A stretch of 64,000 nucleotides of DNA, taken from NCBI RefSeq assembly GCF_001612945.1, contig NZ_BDBK01000001.1, positions 1,178,001 through 1,242,000 of the forward strand. The letters run 5' to 3'. Source of the DNA: Nocardia inohanensis NBRC 100128 (lineage in GTDB: Bacteria > Actinomycetota > Actinomycetes > Mycobacteriales > Mycobacteriaceae). Shown here in pieces: positions 43,541 to 51,916 of the stretch. The notes under the pieces are model-generated. The model did not search any database, had not been told where the DNA came from, and was given only the letters and a program-made list of their open reading frames with translations. Each line of letters opens with the position of its first letter. Positions within the stretch are counted from its first letter, which is position 1. Made by a program: the position numbers and the translations under genes.

Positions 43541-44620
43541 ATGGGTACGCCCGCCGTGGTGAAAGGCGAGCGGAAAAGGCCGCTTCCGCAACCCGCCGGT
43601 GAACTGTCGGCCGCCGTCGGCGAGACATTGCGGCGATCCGCCGGCTCCGCGGTCCCGACCGGTCTGCAATTCGGCGACCCCTACGGCCGCGATCTGCAAT
43701 TGGCGCTGCACACCTGCTACGCGCTGCATTACGACGGCCTGGACGGGGTGGACGAGGCGTGGGAATGGGATCCGGGATTGCTCGGCCTGCGCGCGCGGCT
43801 GGAACAGGCGTTTCTCGAGGTTTTACGGGCCGAGACCGAACCGGGACCCGACCTCGAGACCGAACTCGACGAATTGCTGATCGCACCCGACGGCGATGCC
43901 GGGATCGGCGCATTCCTCCGCGACGAGGGAAAGCCCTGGCAGGTGCGCGAATACTTCGTGCACCGCTCGATCCTGCACCATCAGGAGGCCGACCCGTACG
44001 CATGGCTGATCCCGCGGCTGCGCGGCCCCGCCAAAGCCGCCCTGGTCGCCGTCGAATTCGATGAATTCGGCGGCGGGCACGGGGAGCGAATTCATCAGCG
44101 CCTGTATGCGGATCTGCTGGCCGGCGCGGGGCTGGATCCGTCGTATCTGGCCTATTTGGATGTGGTGCCGGCGCCGATGCTCGCATTGGTGAACATGATG
44201 ACGCTGTTCGGTTTGCATCGGGAATGGCGCGGTGCGGGCGTCGGGAATTTCGCCTCCGTGGAGATCACCTCGTCGCCGGCGTCGCGGCGCATGGTCGAGG
44301 CGTTGGAACGCCTGGATGCCGACCCGGCCTGCGTGTTCTTCTACCGCGAGCATGTCGAAGCCGATGCGGTGCACGAGCAGTTGATGCGCCGCGGCGTTAT
44401 CGGCGACCTGATGGCGACCGAACCCGGGCTGAGCGATTCGATCGCCTTCGGGATCCGGGCCACCGCCCACCTGGAGGATCGCTTCGCCGATCAGCTGCTG
44501 AGCTGCTGGCGCGAGGACCGCACCTCGCTGCTCACCGAACTGCCGGGTGCGGGGCGGCAGCAGAATTCGATGGCCGCCGGAGGGTTGAGAAGCGAATCCA
44601 CGGCTATTGCCGACACGTGA
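43541..44620 (+). CDS. iron-containing redox enzyme (haem-oxygenase-like) family protein
   Basis: A 359-residue protein of the haem-oxygenase-like diiron/oxidase group. The characteristic ILHHQEADPYAWLIPRLRGPAKAALVAVEFDEFGGGHGERIHQ (about 146-188) and a later FYREHVEADAVHEQ (about 266-280) give the His/Glu metal ligands. Relatives use a diiron centre to oxidise fatty acids or amino acids. GGGAGGAG precedes the ATG. The next two genes overlap or nearly overlap, suggesting a functional unit. Confidence 0.92.
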   Translation: MGTPAVVKGERKRPLPQPAGELSAAVGETLRRSAGSAVPTGLQFGDPYGRDLQLALHTCYALHYDGLDGVDEAWEWDPGLLGLRARLEQAFLEVLRAETEPGPDLETELDELLIAPDGDAGIGAFLRDEGKPWQVREYFVHRSILHHQEADPYAWLIPRLRGPAKAALVAVEFDEFGGGHGERIHQRLYADLLAGAGLDPSYLAYLDVVPAPMLALVNMMTLFGLHREWRGAGVGNFASVEITSSPASRRMVEALERLDADPACVFFYREHVEADAVHEQLMRRGVIGDLMATEPGLSDSIAFGIRATAHLEDRFADQLLSCWREDRTSLLTELPGAGRQQNSMAAGGLRSESTAIADT

Positions 44621-45273
44621 TGTTGATCCGCATGCCCGGGGTGTATCGGCCCCAATCCGACACCAGGCTGCTCGCTCGCGCCCTGTCCGAGGCCGGCGTT
44701 CCGCCGGGCAGCCGAATACTCGACGCGTGCACCGGAACCGGAGCCGTGGCCATCGCGGCGGCCCGCCTGCCCGGAGCTTCGGTTGCCGCCGTGGACATCT
44801 CACGGTCCGCACTGGCCTCGGCCTGGCTGAACTGCCGCCTGCGCGGACTTCGGGTCGAGCTGCTGCACGGCGACTTCCGATCCGCGGTGCGGGGCCGGAA
44901 ATTCGATGTGCTGGTATCGAATCCACCGTATGTGCCGTCCGGTGCGGACGGACCGCCCCGGGGCGCGGCCCGCTCCTGGGACGCGGGCATCGACGGTCGC
45001 GCCGCGATCGACTCGCTGTGCCAGCTCGCGCCCGAACTGCTCTCCAGCACCGGGCTGATGCTGATGGTGCAATCCAGCCTCTCGGGTGTCGACCGGACCT
45101 TGAATCAGCTGCGCGCCAACGGTTTGAAGGCCGCCACGGTCGCACGCGCGATCATCCCGTTCGGCCCGGTGCTGCGCCGGCGCGCCGACTGGCTGACCGC
45201 CCGCGGCCTGACCGGGCCGGGGCAGTGCGAGGAGGAGTTGGTGGTGATCCGTGCCGACCGACCCCGGAAATGA
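44620..45273 (+). CDS. HemK-like class I methyltransferase
   Basis: A 217-residue SAM-dependent methyltransferase. Motif I is DACTGTGAVAIAAAR (about 30-45) and motif IV is SNPPYVPS (about 104-111), the NPPY of N-methyltransferases acting on glutamine or bases. It lacks the N-terminal substrate domain of PrmC, so its target differs. ATG 44620 overlaps the stop of the redox enzyme (TGATG). It is also overlapped by 23 bp with the CDGSH gene. Confidence 0.9.
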   Translation: MLIRMPGVYRPQSDTRLLARALSEAGVPPGSRILDACTGTGAVAIAAARLPGASVAAVDISRSALASAWLNCRLRGLRVELLHGDFRSAVRGRKFDVLVSNPPYVPSGADGPPRGAARSWDAGIDGRAAIDSLCQLAPELLSSTGLMLMVQSSLSGVDRTLNQLRANGLKAATVARAIIPFGPVLRRRADWLTARGLTGPGQCEEELVVIRADRPRK

Positions 45274-45475
45274 CCGCCGGACAATCACTTACACCCATGA
45301 AGGCCCCGCACTGATCGAGGGCCCACTCGACGTGGTGACCGCGGACGGGCGCACCCTGCACTGCGACCGCTGCGTGGTGGCGCTGTGCCTGTGCCGCCGC
45401 TCCTCGATCTATCCGCTCTGCGACACCAGCCACCGTAAACGCCGCCGGAAGCCCGAGCCGGACACGCCTGCGTGA
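45251..45475 (+). CDS. CDGSH iron-sulfur domain protein
   Basis: A 74-residue protein with a full CDGSH-type 2Fe-2S site: C-x-C-x2-S-x3-P-x-C-D-x2-H, read as CLCRRSSIYPLCDTSH (about 46-61). Start GTG 45251 lies inside the end of the methyltransferase gene. These small proteins transfer clusters or electrons; the third gene of this operon, it may feed or repair the redox enzyme. Confidence 0.93.
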   Translation: MPTDPGNDRRTITYTHEGPALIEGPLDVVTADGRTLHCDRCVVALCLCRRSSIYPLCDTSHRKRRRKPEPDTPA

Positions 45476-45495
45476 GCCGGAAGGTAGCTGGACGG

Positions 45496-45520
45496 GTGTA
45501 TTCGGGGGCGGGGCGGGTAC
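45496..45520 (+). promoter_or_regulatory. candidate SigF-type promoter of the decarboxylase gene, leaderless
   Basis: GTGT (45496-45499), 15-nt spacer, GGGTAC (45515-45520). The gene starts GTG at 45530, nine nt after the -10 element, so the transcript would begin at or beside the start codon; there is no ribosome site. Confidence 0.55.
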
Positions 45521-45529
45521 GCGAGAATC

Positions 45530-46987
45530 GTGGACCAATCGAAAGCGCCGATTCTGGATGCCCTCGCCGACTATCACCGGCTCGATCGGTACGGCTTCAC
45601 CCCGCCCGGCCACCGGCAGGGGCGCGGCGCGGACCCGCGGGTACGGGCGGTGCTCGGGGATGCGCTGCGCGCCGATGTGCTGGCCGCGAGCGGACTGGAC
45701 GACCGGCTCTCCCGCAACGGTTACCTGTCGGACGCGGAGAAATTGATGGCCGACGCGGTCGGGGCCGAGATGGCCTTCTTCTCCACCTGCGGCAGTTCAC
45801 TGTCGGTGAAGGCGGCCATGATGGCGGTGGCCGGCGGCGACCGCGGCGGACTCCTGGTGGGCCGCGACAGCCATAAATCGATCGTCGCCGGGCTGATCTT
45901 CTCCGGGGTGCAGCCGTATTGGATCGCTCCGCGCTGGGACGCCGAGCGGCATCTGTCGCATCCGCCGTCACCGGAGCAGGTCGAGGAGAGCTGGGCGCAG
46001 CACCCGGACGCGGCCGGGGCGCTGATCGTCAGTCCGAGCCCGTACGGCACCTGCGCGGACCTGGCGGGCATCGCCGAGGTGTGTCATCGCCGCGGCAAGC
46101 CGCTCATCGTCGACGAGGCGTGGGGCGCGCATCTGCCGTTCCATCGCGAATTGCCCACCTGGGCAATGGATGCCGGCGCCGACGTCTGCGTGGTGAGCGT
46201 GCACAAGATGGGCGCCGGCTTCGAACAGGGTTCGGTCTTCCACGCCCAGGGCGACCTGGTCGATTTCGCGCATTTGAGCGCCTGCGCGGACCTGCTCATG
46301 ACCACCAGCCCCAATGTGCTGCTGTATGCGGCGATGGACGGCTGGCGCCGGCAGATGGCGCAGCACGGGCATGAATTGCTCGGTGACGCACTGCGGCTGG
46401 CGGATCGGGTGCGCGCGAGCTGCGCTCGCATCGACGGCATCGAGGTCATGGAGAAGGAGCTGCTCGGCGTCGAAGCCTCTCACGATCTGGACCGGCTGCA
46501 AGTCCTGATGGACGTATCGGCCACCGGCGCAACCGGTTACGACGCGGCGGATTGGTTACGGCAGCACCGCCGCATCGATATCGGCCTGAGTGACCATCGC
46601 CGCATCCTGGCCACCTTCTCCTTCGCCGATGACGACGCCACCGCGGACCGGCTCACCACCGCGCTCACCGAATGGGTCGCCCAGCTCAAAGACCCTCAGC
46701 CCCACCATATTCGGCTGCCCAGCCCCGAGGATCTGCAACTCGAATCGGTGATGCTGCCCCGGGACGCGTTCTTCGGGCCGGTGGAAGCGGTGCCGCTGGA
46801 CCAGGCGCCGGGCCGGATAGCGGCCGAACAGGTGACCCCCTACCCGCCCGGCATCCCCGCGATCGTCCCCGGTGAGCTGATCGAGCGCGGCGTCATCGAG
46901 TACCTGCGCACCGCGCACGCGGCCGGGATGAACGTCCCCGACCCCGCCGACCCCGACCTGCGCACCCTGCGCGTCGTCGCCCGCTGA
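45530..46987 (+). CDS. Orn/Lys/Arg decarboxylase family PLP enzyme
   Basis: A 485-residue fold-type I PLP enzyme of the ornithine/lysine/arginine decarboxylase family. The PLP lysine is in SVHKMGAG (about residue 225), with the preceding DEAWGAHLPFH carrying the aspartate and histidine that hold the cofactor. It has no N-terminal wing domain, as in the short Bacillus SpeA-type enzymes; the C-terminal domain (about 390-485) is complete. It would make a polyamine precursor; substrate specificity cannot be told by eye. Confidence 0.93.
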   Translation: MDQSKAPILDALADYHRLDRYGFTPPGHRQGRGADPRVRAVLGDALRADVLAASGLDDRLSRNGYLSDAEKLMADAVGAEMAFFSTCGSSLSVKAAMMAVAGGDRGGLLVGRDSHKSIVAGLIFSGVQPYWIAPRWDAERHLSHPPSPEQVEESWAQHPDAAGALIVSPSPYGTCADLAGIAEVCHRRGKPLIVDEAWGAHLPFHRELPTWAMDAGADVCVVSVHKMGAGFEQGSVFHAQGDLVDFAHLSACADLLMTTSPNVLLYAAMDGWRRQMAQHGHELLGDALRLADRVRASCARIDGIEVMEKELLGVEASHDLDRLQVLMDVSATGATGYDAADWLRQHRRIDIGLSDHRRILATFSFADDDATADRLTTALTEWVAQLKDPQPHHIRLPSPEDLQLESVMLPRDAFFGPVEAVPLDQAPGRIAAEQVTPYPPGIPAIVPGELIERGVIEYLRTAHAAGMNVPDPADPDLRTLRVVAR

Positions 46988-47001
46988 GCAGGCGCGAGAC
47001 G

Positions 47002-47466
47002 ATGGCCGGAATCGAGGAGGGCGCGGACCGGGTGGCCGAGCTGGCGAAGAGCTCCGGCCGCACGATCGCCGTCGCCGAATCATTGACCTGCGGAAAGCTT
47101 TCGGCGGCGCTCGGCGCGGCCCCCGATTCCTCGCAATGGCTGCGCGGCGCGGTGGTCGCCTACAGCTCCCACGTCAAACATCAGGTGCTCGGCGTGCCCG
47201 ATGTCCCGGTGGTTTCGGAGACCGCGGCCCGGGCGATGGCGGCCGGGGTGCGCGCGCTGCTCGGCGCGGACCTCGCGGTCGCGGTCACCGGCGTCGGCGG
47301 ACCCGATCCGCAAGACGGCGAACCCGCGGGATCGGTCTGGCTAGCGGTCGAAGGGCCCGCCGGAACCCGCACGCGCCATGAGCATTTCGACGGCGACCCG
47401 ACGGAGGTGCTCCGGCAGACCGTAGAGGTCGCCTTCGACATGTTGCTGGCAGCACTCGACCACTGA
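47002..47466 (+). CDS. CinA C-terminal family nicotinamide-nucleotide amidase
   Basis: A 154-residue stand-alone CinA C-terminal domain with AESLTCGKLSAALGAAPDSSQWLRGAVVAYSSHVKHQVLGV and AVTGVGGPDPQDGEPAGSVWLAV, the conserved features of NMN amidase (PncC). It lies 14 bp after the decarboxylase and may share its transcript. It recycles NMN to nicotinic acid mononucleotide. Confidence 0.93.
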   Translation: MAGIEEGADRVAELAKSSGRTIAVAESLTCGKLSAALGAAPDSSQWLRGAVVAYSSHVKHQVLGVPDVPVVSETAARAMAAGVRALLGADLAVAVTGVGGPDPQDGEPAGSVWLAVEGPAGTRTRHEHFDGDPTEVLRQTVEVAFDMLLAALDH

Positions 47467-47520
47467 TCGACGCCGCCGAGATTCACGGAGCAGTCAGCGC
47501 GACCTGTTCGAGTCGCCGGG

Positions 47521-47808
47521 TCAGTTCGTCTGCGGGTGGCGCGCCGGCACCGAGCGGCGAACCCATAGCCAGCTGATCGCCAGCATGACGACGAGGGCGG
47601 GTTTGCCGAGGATCACAGTGACCGAACCGAGCAACACCACTTTGTTGGCCAGGTAGAGCGGAACCATCAGCACCAGATGTGCGGCCCAGAAGACGAACCA
47701 GGCCAGCGTAACCCGACGATGCAGGCACAGCCAGGTGGCGGGATCAGCTCCCGCGACCGGCTCTCGACCCAGCGCCCGTCCAAGGTGCACCCGGGAATCC
47801 TCGCCCAA
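47521..47808 (-). pseudogene. DUF3159-like membrane protein, C-terminal fragment
   Basis: About 95 codons whose second half (RRVTLAWFVFWAAHLVLM... and LVVMLAISWLWVRR) matches the last two membrane segments of DUF3159 integral membrane proteins, normally 200 or more residues. The N-terminal membrane part is missing; upstream minus-strand frames contain no hydrophobic segments. Either a fragment or a very short relative from a TTG start at 47808. Confidence 0.5.
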
Positions 47809-48019
47809 TGTGACAACCTCGCGTCGATGAAGATGACCTCACCGGTGGACCTGGAAGAACTCAACACCTATGTCGGATACGCACCGGAGTACCGCTGCGC
47901 TGACTTCGGGTACGTGGCTCGGCCGGATTCTGGCCGGTCGGATCGGGTGCCGGCTGCGGCCGCGAAACACGCCGTCCCGCAGCCCTATTGACGGACTGCG
48001 GGCGGTTCGTGCGAGATGG
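47809..48019. other. intergenic region with no recognisable gene
   Basis: About 210 bp between the DUF3159 fragment and the kshA stop. Short ORFs on the plus strand (47677-47991) have no recognisable features. I see no clear terminator. Confidence 0.4.
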
Positions 48020-49201
48020 TCAGTCGACGTCGGCGGTCATTTGTGCTTCGGCTGCCCGGTTGGCGAGGTTCTGGGCGACTTCGGCTTCCCAGGCTTGGTT
48101 GGCCTTGCTGGTGTCGACCTCGAACTCCAAGCGCTGCACCGACTTCGGGTCGATGTCGGCGACGTCCACGTAGAACTGCTCGTACCAGCGGCGCAGGTGG
48201 TAGACCGGGCCGTCTTCCTCGCAGAGCAGCGGGTTTTCGATCTTGGACTTGTGCTTCCAGATCTCGACGTCCTGGAGGAAGCCGACGCTGATGCCCTCCT
48301 CCATCTTCTCCACCAGCATGTCCGCGGCCTCGTCGGGCAGCCCGGTGGGCTTGTGCAGCGTCATACCCCATTGCAGGACGAACGAGTCGTGGCTGACCGG
48401 GTAGTGGCAGTTGATCAGGACGCTTTCGATCTCGAAGCCGCCGAAGCTGTTGCGCAGCGGGTTGATCATGTAGGACGGCCCGAAGTAGGACGCCTCCGAA
48501 ACCAGTAGCGTGTCACCGTATTCGGCGGCGAAGCCGATATCGGGGCGGGGCTTGGTCTGGAGGTACTGGGTGGCGACGTGGCCCTCGAAGACGTTCTTGA
48601 AGAAAGTCGGGAAGGCGTAGTGGATGTAGAAGAAGTGCGCCATGTCCACGACATTGTCGATGATCTCGCGGCAGTGCGCGCCCTCGACCAGCATCGTGTT
48701 CCAGGTCCACGGCGTCCATTCGTCGCTGTGTGAGCCGTCTGCGGAGAACGGCCCCTCGATCACCGGAATGGTGACCTCCGGCGGCGGCGGATTGCCTTCG
48801 TGGTCGTGCCAGACGAACAGCTGACCATTGCGTTCGAGCGTCGTCCAGGCCCGGGTGCGCGCCAGCGGCGGCACTCGCCGCGCATACGGGATCTCGGAGC
48901 ATTTCCCCGCCCCGTTCCATCGCCAATCATGGAACGGGCACGCGATATCCCCGTTCTTGACCGTCCCCTTGGACAGATCGGCGCCCATATGCCGGCAGTA
49001 GGCGTCGAGCACCCTCAGCTCACCGGCGTCATCGACCCACACGACCAGCTTGGTGCCGAAAGCCTCGACCGCGTGCGGCTTCCCATCGCGGAAAGGCGCC
49101 GCCAAACCCAGGCAGTGCCAGCCGCGCGCGAACCGACTGGGCGCGTTGCCCACATCGATCTCACGAACGCTGCGACCCTGCTTCGGTGGAGTTGTAACCA
49201 T
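48020..49201 (-). CDS. kshA: 3-ketosteroid 9-alpha-monooxygenase oxygenase component
   Basis: A 393-residue Rieske oxygenase with close resemblance to KshA of rhodococci and mycobacteria. Rieske ligands are in CRHMGADLSKGTVKNGDIACPFHDWRW (C-x-H and C-x2-H, about 69-91) and the mononuclear iron in DNVVDMAHFFYIHYAFP (about 178-194). KshA with reductase KshB hydroxylates C9 of androstenedione-type steroids, opening ring B. KshB is not in the window, and no other ring-cleavage genes adjoin. Confidence 0.93.
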   Translation of the reverse strand: MVTTPPKQGRSVREIDVGNAPSRFARGWHCLGLAAPFRDGKPHAVEAFGTKLVVWVDDAGELRVLDAYCRHMGADLSKGTVKNGDIACPFHDWRWNGAGKCSEIPYARRVPPLARTRAWTTLERNGQLFVWHDHEGNPPPPEVTIPVIEGPFSADGSHSDEWTPWTWNTMLVEGAHCREIIDNVVDMAHFFYIHYAFPTFFKNVFEGHVATQYLQTKPRPDIGFAAEYGDTLLVSEASYFGPSYMINPLRNSFGGFEIESVLINCHYPVSHDSFVLQWGMTLHKPTGLPDEAADMLVEKMEEGISVGFLQDVEIWKHKSKIENPLLCEEDGPVYHLRRWYEQFYVDVADIDPKSVQRLEFEVDTSKANQAWEAEVAQNLANRAAEAQMTADVD

Positions 49202-49514
49202 CGTTTTGTCTACCTGCCCAGTGCAACAACGTATTCGGAACCGACTAAGCTTTGGGCCCGATCGTTACCCGCGCAAATCGCCGAACCCCCGCCACGCTGC
49301 CCCCGATCGGCATCGCCCGTGGCAGAACGCATTTCGCGAAACCCCGCAGTGTCGGACCTCACTCGCCGGCCGGATCGGGAACGATCGAGACGCACGGGCC
49401 GACCCGCTCAGGGACGACGCGGCCGGTGCGGAAGCCCGGAGCCGAGGGTTCCCGGAGGTATCGTGCGGTCGTTTCGGGATGTCGATCGCACGACCTACTG
49501 GGCAGCGAGGTGAG
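49202..49514. promoter_or_regulatory. 313-bp divergent region between kshA and the TDT transporter
   Basis: The kshA side (49202-49260) is relatively AT-rich and may hold the promoter; I found no good KstR motif (TnnAACnnGTTnnA). On the other side lies a hairpin at 49461-49493. The middle shows nothing. Confidence 0.4.
49461..49493 (+). promoter_or_regulatory. hairpin 22 bp upstream of the TDT-family gene
   Basis: 11-bp stem TCGTGCGGTCG / CGATCGCACGA (one G-U pair) with an 11-nt loop, ending 21 nt before the ATG at 49515. It could be an operator (inverted repeat) or a structure in the leader that masks the ribosome site GAGGTGAG. Confidence 0.45.
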
Positions 49515-50495
49515 ATGGCGGAGCGGACGGGTGCGCCGGGGTGGCGGGAGCTGCCACCGGCCGCGGGGGCGTATGTCATGGCCACCGGCATCGTGTCGAT
49601 CGGATTGCATCTCACCGGGTTCGAGGTGCTGTCGGTGGTCGCGCTGGTCCTGGCGGCGGTGGTGTGGGTGCTGCTGGGCATCGATTTCGTGACGCGATTG
49701 TTGCGGGAGCGCTCGCGCTGGGAGTCGGAGGCGGGCACGCCGCCGGGACTGACCGGTGTCGCGGCCACCACCGTGCTGGGCACCCGGGTCGCGCTGCTCG
49801 GGTGGGATTTCGTGGCGGCGGGCGCATTGGTGCTGGCGGCGCTGTGGTGGCCGGTGCTGCTTTTCGCGGTGATGCGGCGGTGGACACGCAGCATGCCGGG
49901 GTCGGAGTTTCTGGTGTGCGTCGCCACGCAGGGTTCCGCCGTGCTGGCGGCGACCCTGGCCGCGGAAACCGGGACGGCGTGGCTGGTGTGGGTCGCGCTC
50001 GGCGGATTCTGTTCGGGGGTGATGCTGTATCTGGTGGCGCTCACCCATTTCGATCTCCAGCAGATCTGGCGGGGTGCGGGTGATCAATGGGTCTGCACCG
50101 GCGCGCTCGCGATCTCGGCATTGGCGGCCGCCAAGATACTCGCCGCGCACCGACTGTCAGGCTCGATGCATACCGGCCTGCTGGTCATCCTGTGGGCGCT
50201 GCTGGCCTGCAACTGGGCCCTGTACATCGTGCTGGCCCTCGCCGAGATCGCCCGCCCGCGACCGGATTACGACATTCGCCGCTGGGCGACCGTCTTCCCG
50301 CTCGGGATGACCGCCGTCGCCACGCTGACCGCGGGCACCGTCACCGGTGTCGGCGCGCTGGGCACCGCGGGACGCGTACTGCTGGTGATCGCCATCGCCG
50401 TCTGGCTCATCACCCTCGTGAAAGCGGTCGCCTCCGCCGATCTCGGCGGGCGGATCAGGGCGGCGCGGGGCGGGCGGCTCGGCCTCCGGCATTGA
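49515..50495 (+). CDS. TDT family (TehA/SLAC1-like) transporter
   Basis: A 326-residue polytopic membrane protein with about ten segments. The first helix APGWRELPPAAGAYVMATGIVSIGLHLTG matches the start of TehA/SLAC1/C4-dicarboxylate (TDT) proteins. The gating phenylalanine position cannot be placed with certainty. ATG 49515 is preceded by GAGGTGAG. Substrate unknown: anions, dicarboxylates or sulfite are known for the family. Confidence 0.85.
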   Translation: MAERTGAPGWRELPPAAGAYVMATGIVSIGLHLTGFEVLSVVALVLAAVVWVLLGIDFVTRLLRERSRWESEAGTPPGLTGVAATTVLGTRVALLGWDFVAAGALVLAALWWPVLLFAVMRRWTRSMPGSEFLVCVATQGSAVLAATLAAETGTAWLVWVALGGFCSGVMLYLVALTHFDLQQIWRGAGDQWVCTGALAISALAAAKILAAHRLSGSMHTGLLVILWALLACNWALYIVLALAEIARPRPDYDIRRWATVFPLGMTAVATLTAGTVTGVGALGTAGRVLLVIAIAVWLITLVKAVASADLGGRIRAARGGRLGLRH

Positions 50496-50524
50496 GCACA
50501 ATTCGCTGGTTAGAGTCGAAAGTG

Positions 50525-50788
50525 ATGATCAAACAGGAGGAGTTCGATCGGCGCCGGGCCGGCGTAGCTCGGGACCGCGCGGAATTGTCGCGGCTGGAGC
50601 GCGCCCACGAGTTCGGGAAGCGGGTGCGGGCGGCGCGGCAGTCGCGGGGCTGGACGGTCGATGGTTTGGCCCGGCGCGCGCGGGTGATGCGCGGTGAGGT
50701 CGCGGCCGTCGAATCCGGTCACCCGATGCCAGCAACGGTCGCGGGACGAATCGCCGCGACCGCCGGTATCGATCCCGAAATCGAATAG
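50525..50788 (+). CDS. small XRE-like helix-turn-helix protein
   Basis: An 87-residue protein with a basic N-terminal helix and a helix-turn-helix FGKRVRAARQSRGWTVDGLARRARVMRGEVAAVESGHPMP (about 30-69). Start ATG 50525 (GTG 50522 also possible). It stands 29 bp after the transporter gene and could be transcribed with it or be its regulator. Confidence 0.78.
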   Translation: MIKQEEFDRRRAGVARDRAELSRLERAHEFGKRVRAARQSRGWTVDGLARRARVMRGEVAAVESGHPMPATVAGRIAATAGIDPEIE

Positions 50789-50801
50789 TTCGCCGTGGCG
50801 G

Positions 50802-51647
50802 CTAGTCGGCGCCCCAATGCTGTTCCATCAGAATGCCTTTGGCGGCCAGCCAGGAGACCGGATCGATCTTGGTGCCGGACTCGTCCCAGATCTCCAGGTG
50901 CAGGTGCGGGCCGGTGGAGTTGCCGCGGCTGCCGACCGAAGCGATCACATCGCCGGCGTTCACGCGTTCGCCCGCCGAGACATACATATCGTTGACGTGG
51001 CCGTAGACCGCGATGGTGCCGTCGTCCTGCTGGACGCGGATCCATTGCCCGAAGCCCGAAGCCGGGCCGGCTTCGAGCACCGTACCGCCGAGCGCGGAGT
51101 GGATCGGGGTGCCGATCGGGTCGGCGATATCGACGCCGTAATGGAATTCGCCCCAGCGGCTACCGAATCCGGAGCTGATCACACCCGCGACCGGCAGCAC
51201 GGCGGGGGCCTGCTGGAAAACCGGGGTGGCGGGGGCCGGGGCGGTGACCTCGGGAAGCTGCGGGGCCTGCGGCAACTGCTTCTGGATGTCCTTGATCGCC
51301 TGCTCGGCCTGCGCCAGCGGACCGGCGATCTCCACCGGCAGCCCGGTGAGCCCGAAAGGCGTCAGCGCGGCAACGGGTTCGACCGCGGGCGCTTCGACGG
51401 CGATATCGGCGGGCTCGTTTTCGGCGGCATCGCCGGGGGCCTCGGTGTGGGGTGCGGCTTGGGCGATCGCGGGCGCGAGCAGCCCGGTGGTGCTGAGGAG
51501 GGTTCCGGCGGCGACGGCAGCGCCGGTGAGGGCGCGCATCCGGCCGGTCACGGGTGGTTCGGCGCGATGTCGGCGAGGGATGGCGGCGGTGTGACCCACC
51601 AGTTCTTTCACGGACAGGGACCCGGCGGCGTGGCGGTGCTGCGACAT
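50802..51647 (-). CDS. secreted M23 family metallopeptidase
   Basis: A 281-residue protein with an internal signal-like segment (about 38-64, ending AQA-AP), a Pro/Ala/Glu-rich linker and a C-terminal LytM/M23 domain (about 155-275). Zinc ligands are in HYGVD (H-x3-D) and GPHLHLE (H-x-H); the motifs are complete, so it should be active on peptidoglycan stem-peptide cross-links. The first 35 residues before the hydrophobic part are long for a Sec signal, so an internal start is possible. Confidence 0.92.
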   Translation of the reverse strand: MSQHRHAAGSLSVKELVGHTAAIPRRHRAEPPVTGRMRALTGAAVAAGTLLSTTGLLAPAIAQAAPHTEAPGDAAENEPADIAVEAPAVEPVAALTPFGLTGLPVEIAGPLAQAEQAIKDIQKQLPQAPQLPEVTAPAPATPVFQQAPAVLPVAGVISSGFGSRWGEFHYGVDIADPIGTPIHSALGGTVLEAGPASGFGQWIRVQQDDGTIAVYGHVNDMYVSAGERVNAGDVIASVGSRGNSTGPHLHLEIWDESGTKIDPVSWLAAKGILMEQHWGAD

Positions 51648-51916
51648 ACTACGTCCTGGCGTCGATCAACAGTTGCCGTCGACAGCTCGGCTCGCGGCGA
51701 AGTCGATATTGATCCGAGGCTGCGGCGTGACGAAAACTGTACCGCGCCATGAGGACTCGCGATGATCGTTTCGCCGAGCGGTCTCGGTTCGGACGCGCGA
51801 AATTCAGCCCGCGTTCGCACCGGTTCGTTCCCAAATGTTCGCTGTATCGAGATAATTGCCCCTGAACAGCAAAAATGGTGATTGCTGATCGGTTCGGCGT
51901 GGGGCATCGTTGAGGG
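51648..51916. promoter_or_regulatory. divergent promoter region, 269 bp
   Basis: Between the M23 gene and the membrane protein. The membrane-protein side (51830-51900) is AT-rich. I looked for the ydaO c-di-AMP riboswitch that precedes many actinobacterial cell-wall hydrolases and did not find its conserved core. Confidence 0.35.

Noticed and set aside
47677..47991. 104-residue plus-strand ORF
   Set aside because: No ribosome site, no recognisable feature, and partly antisense to the DUF3159-like fragment.
49202..49260. Possible KstR box upstream of kshA
   Set aside because: The closest match (CAACAACGTATT) has the wrong spacing for TnnAACnnGTTnnA.
51648..51916. ydaO c-di-AMP riboswitch upstream of the M23 gene
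   Set aside because: Conserved core elements were not found on the minus strand.
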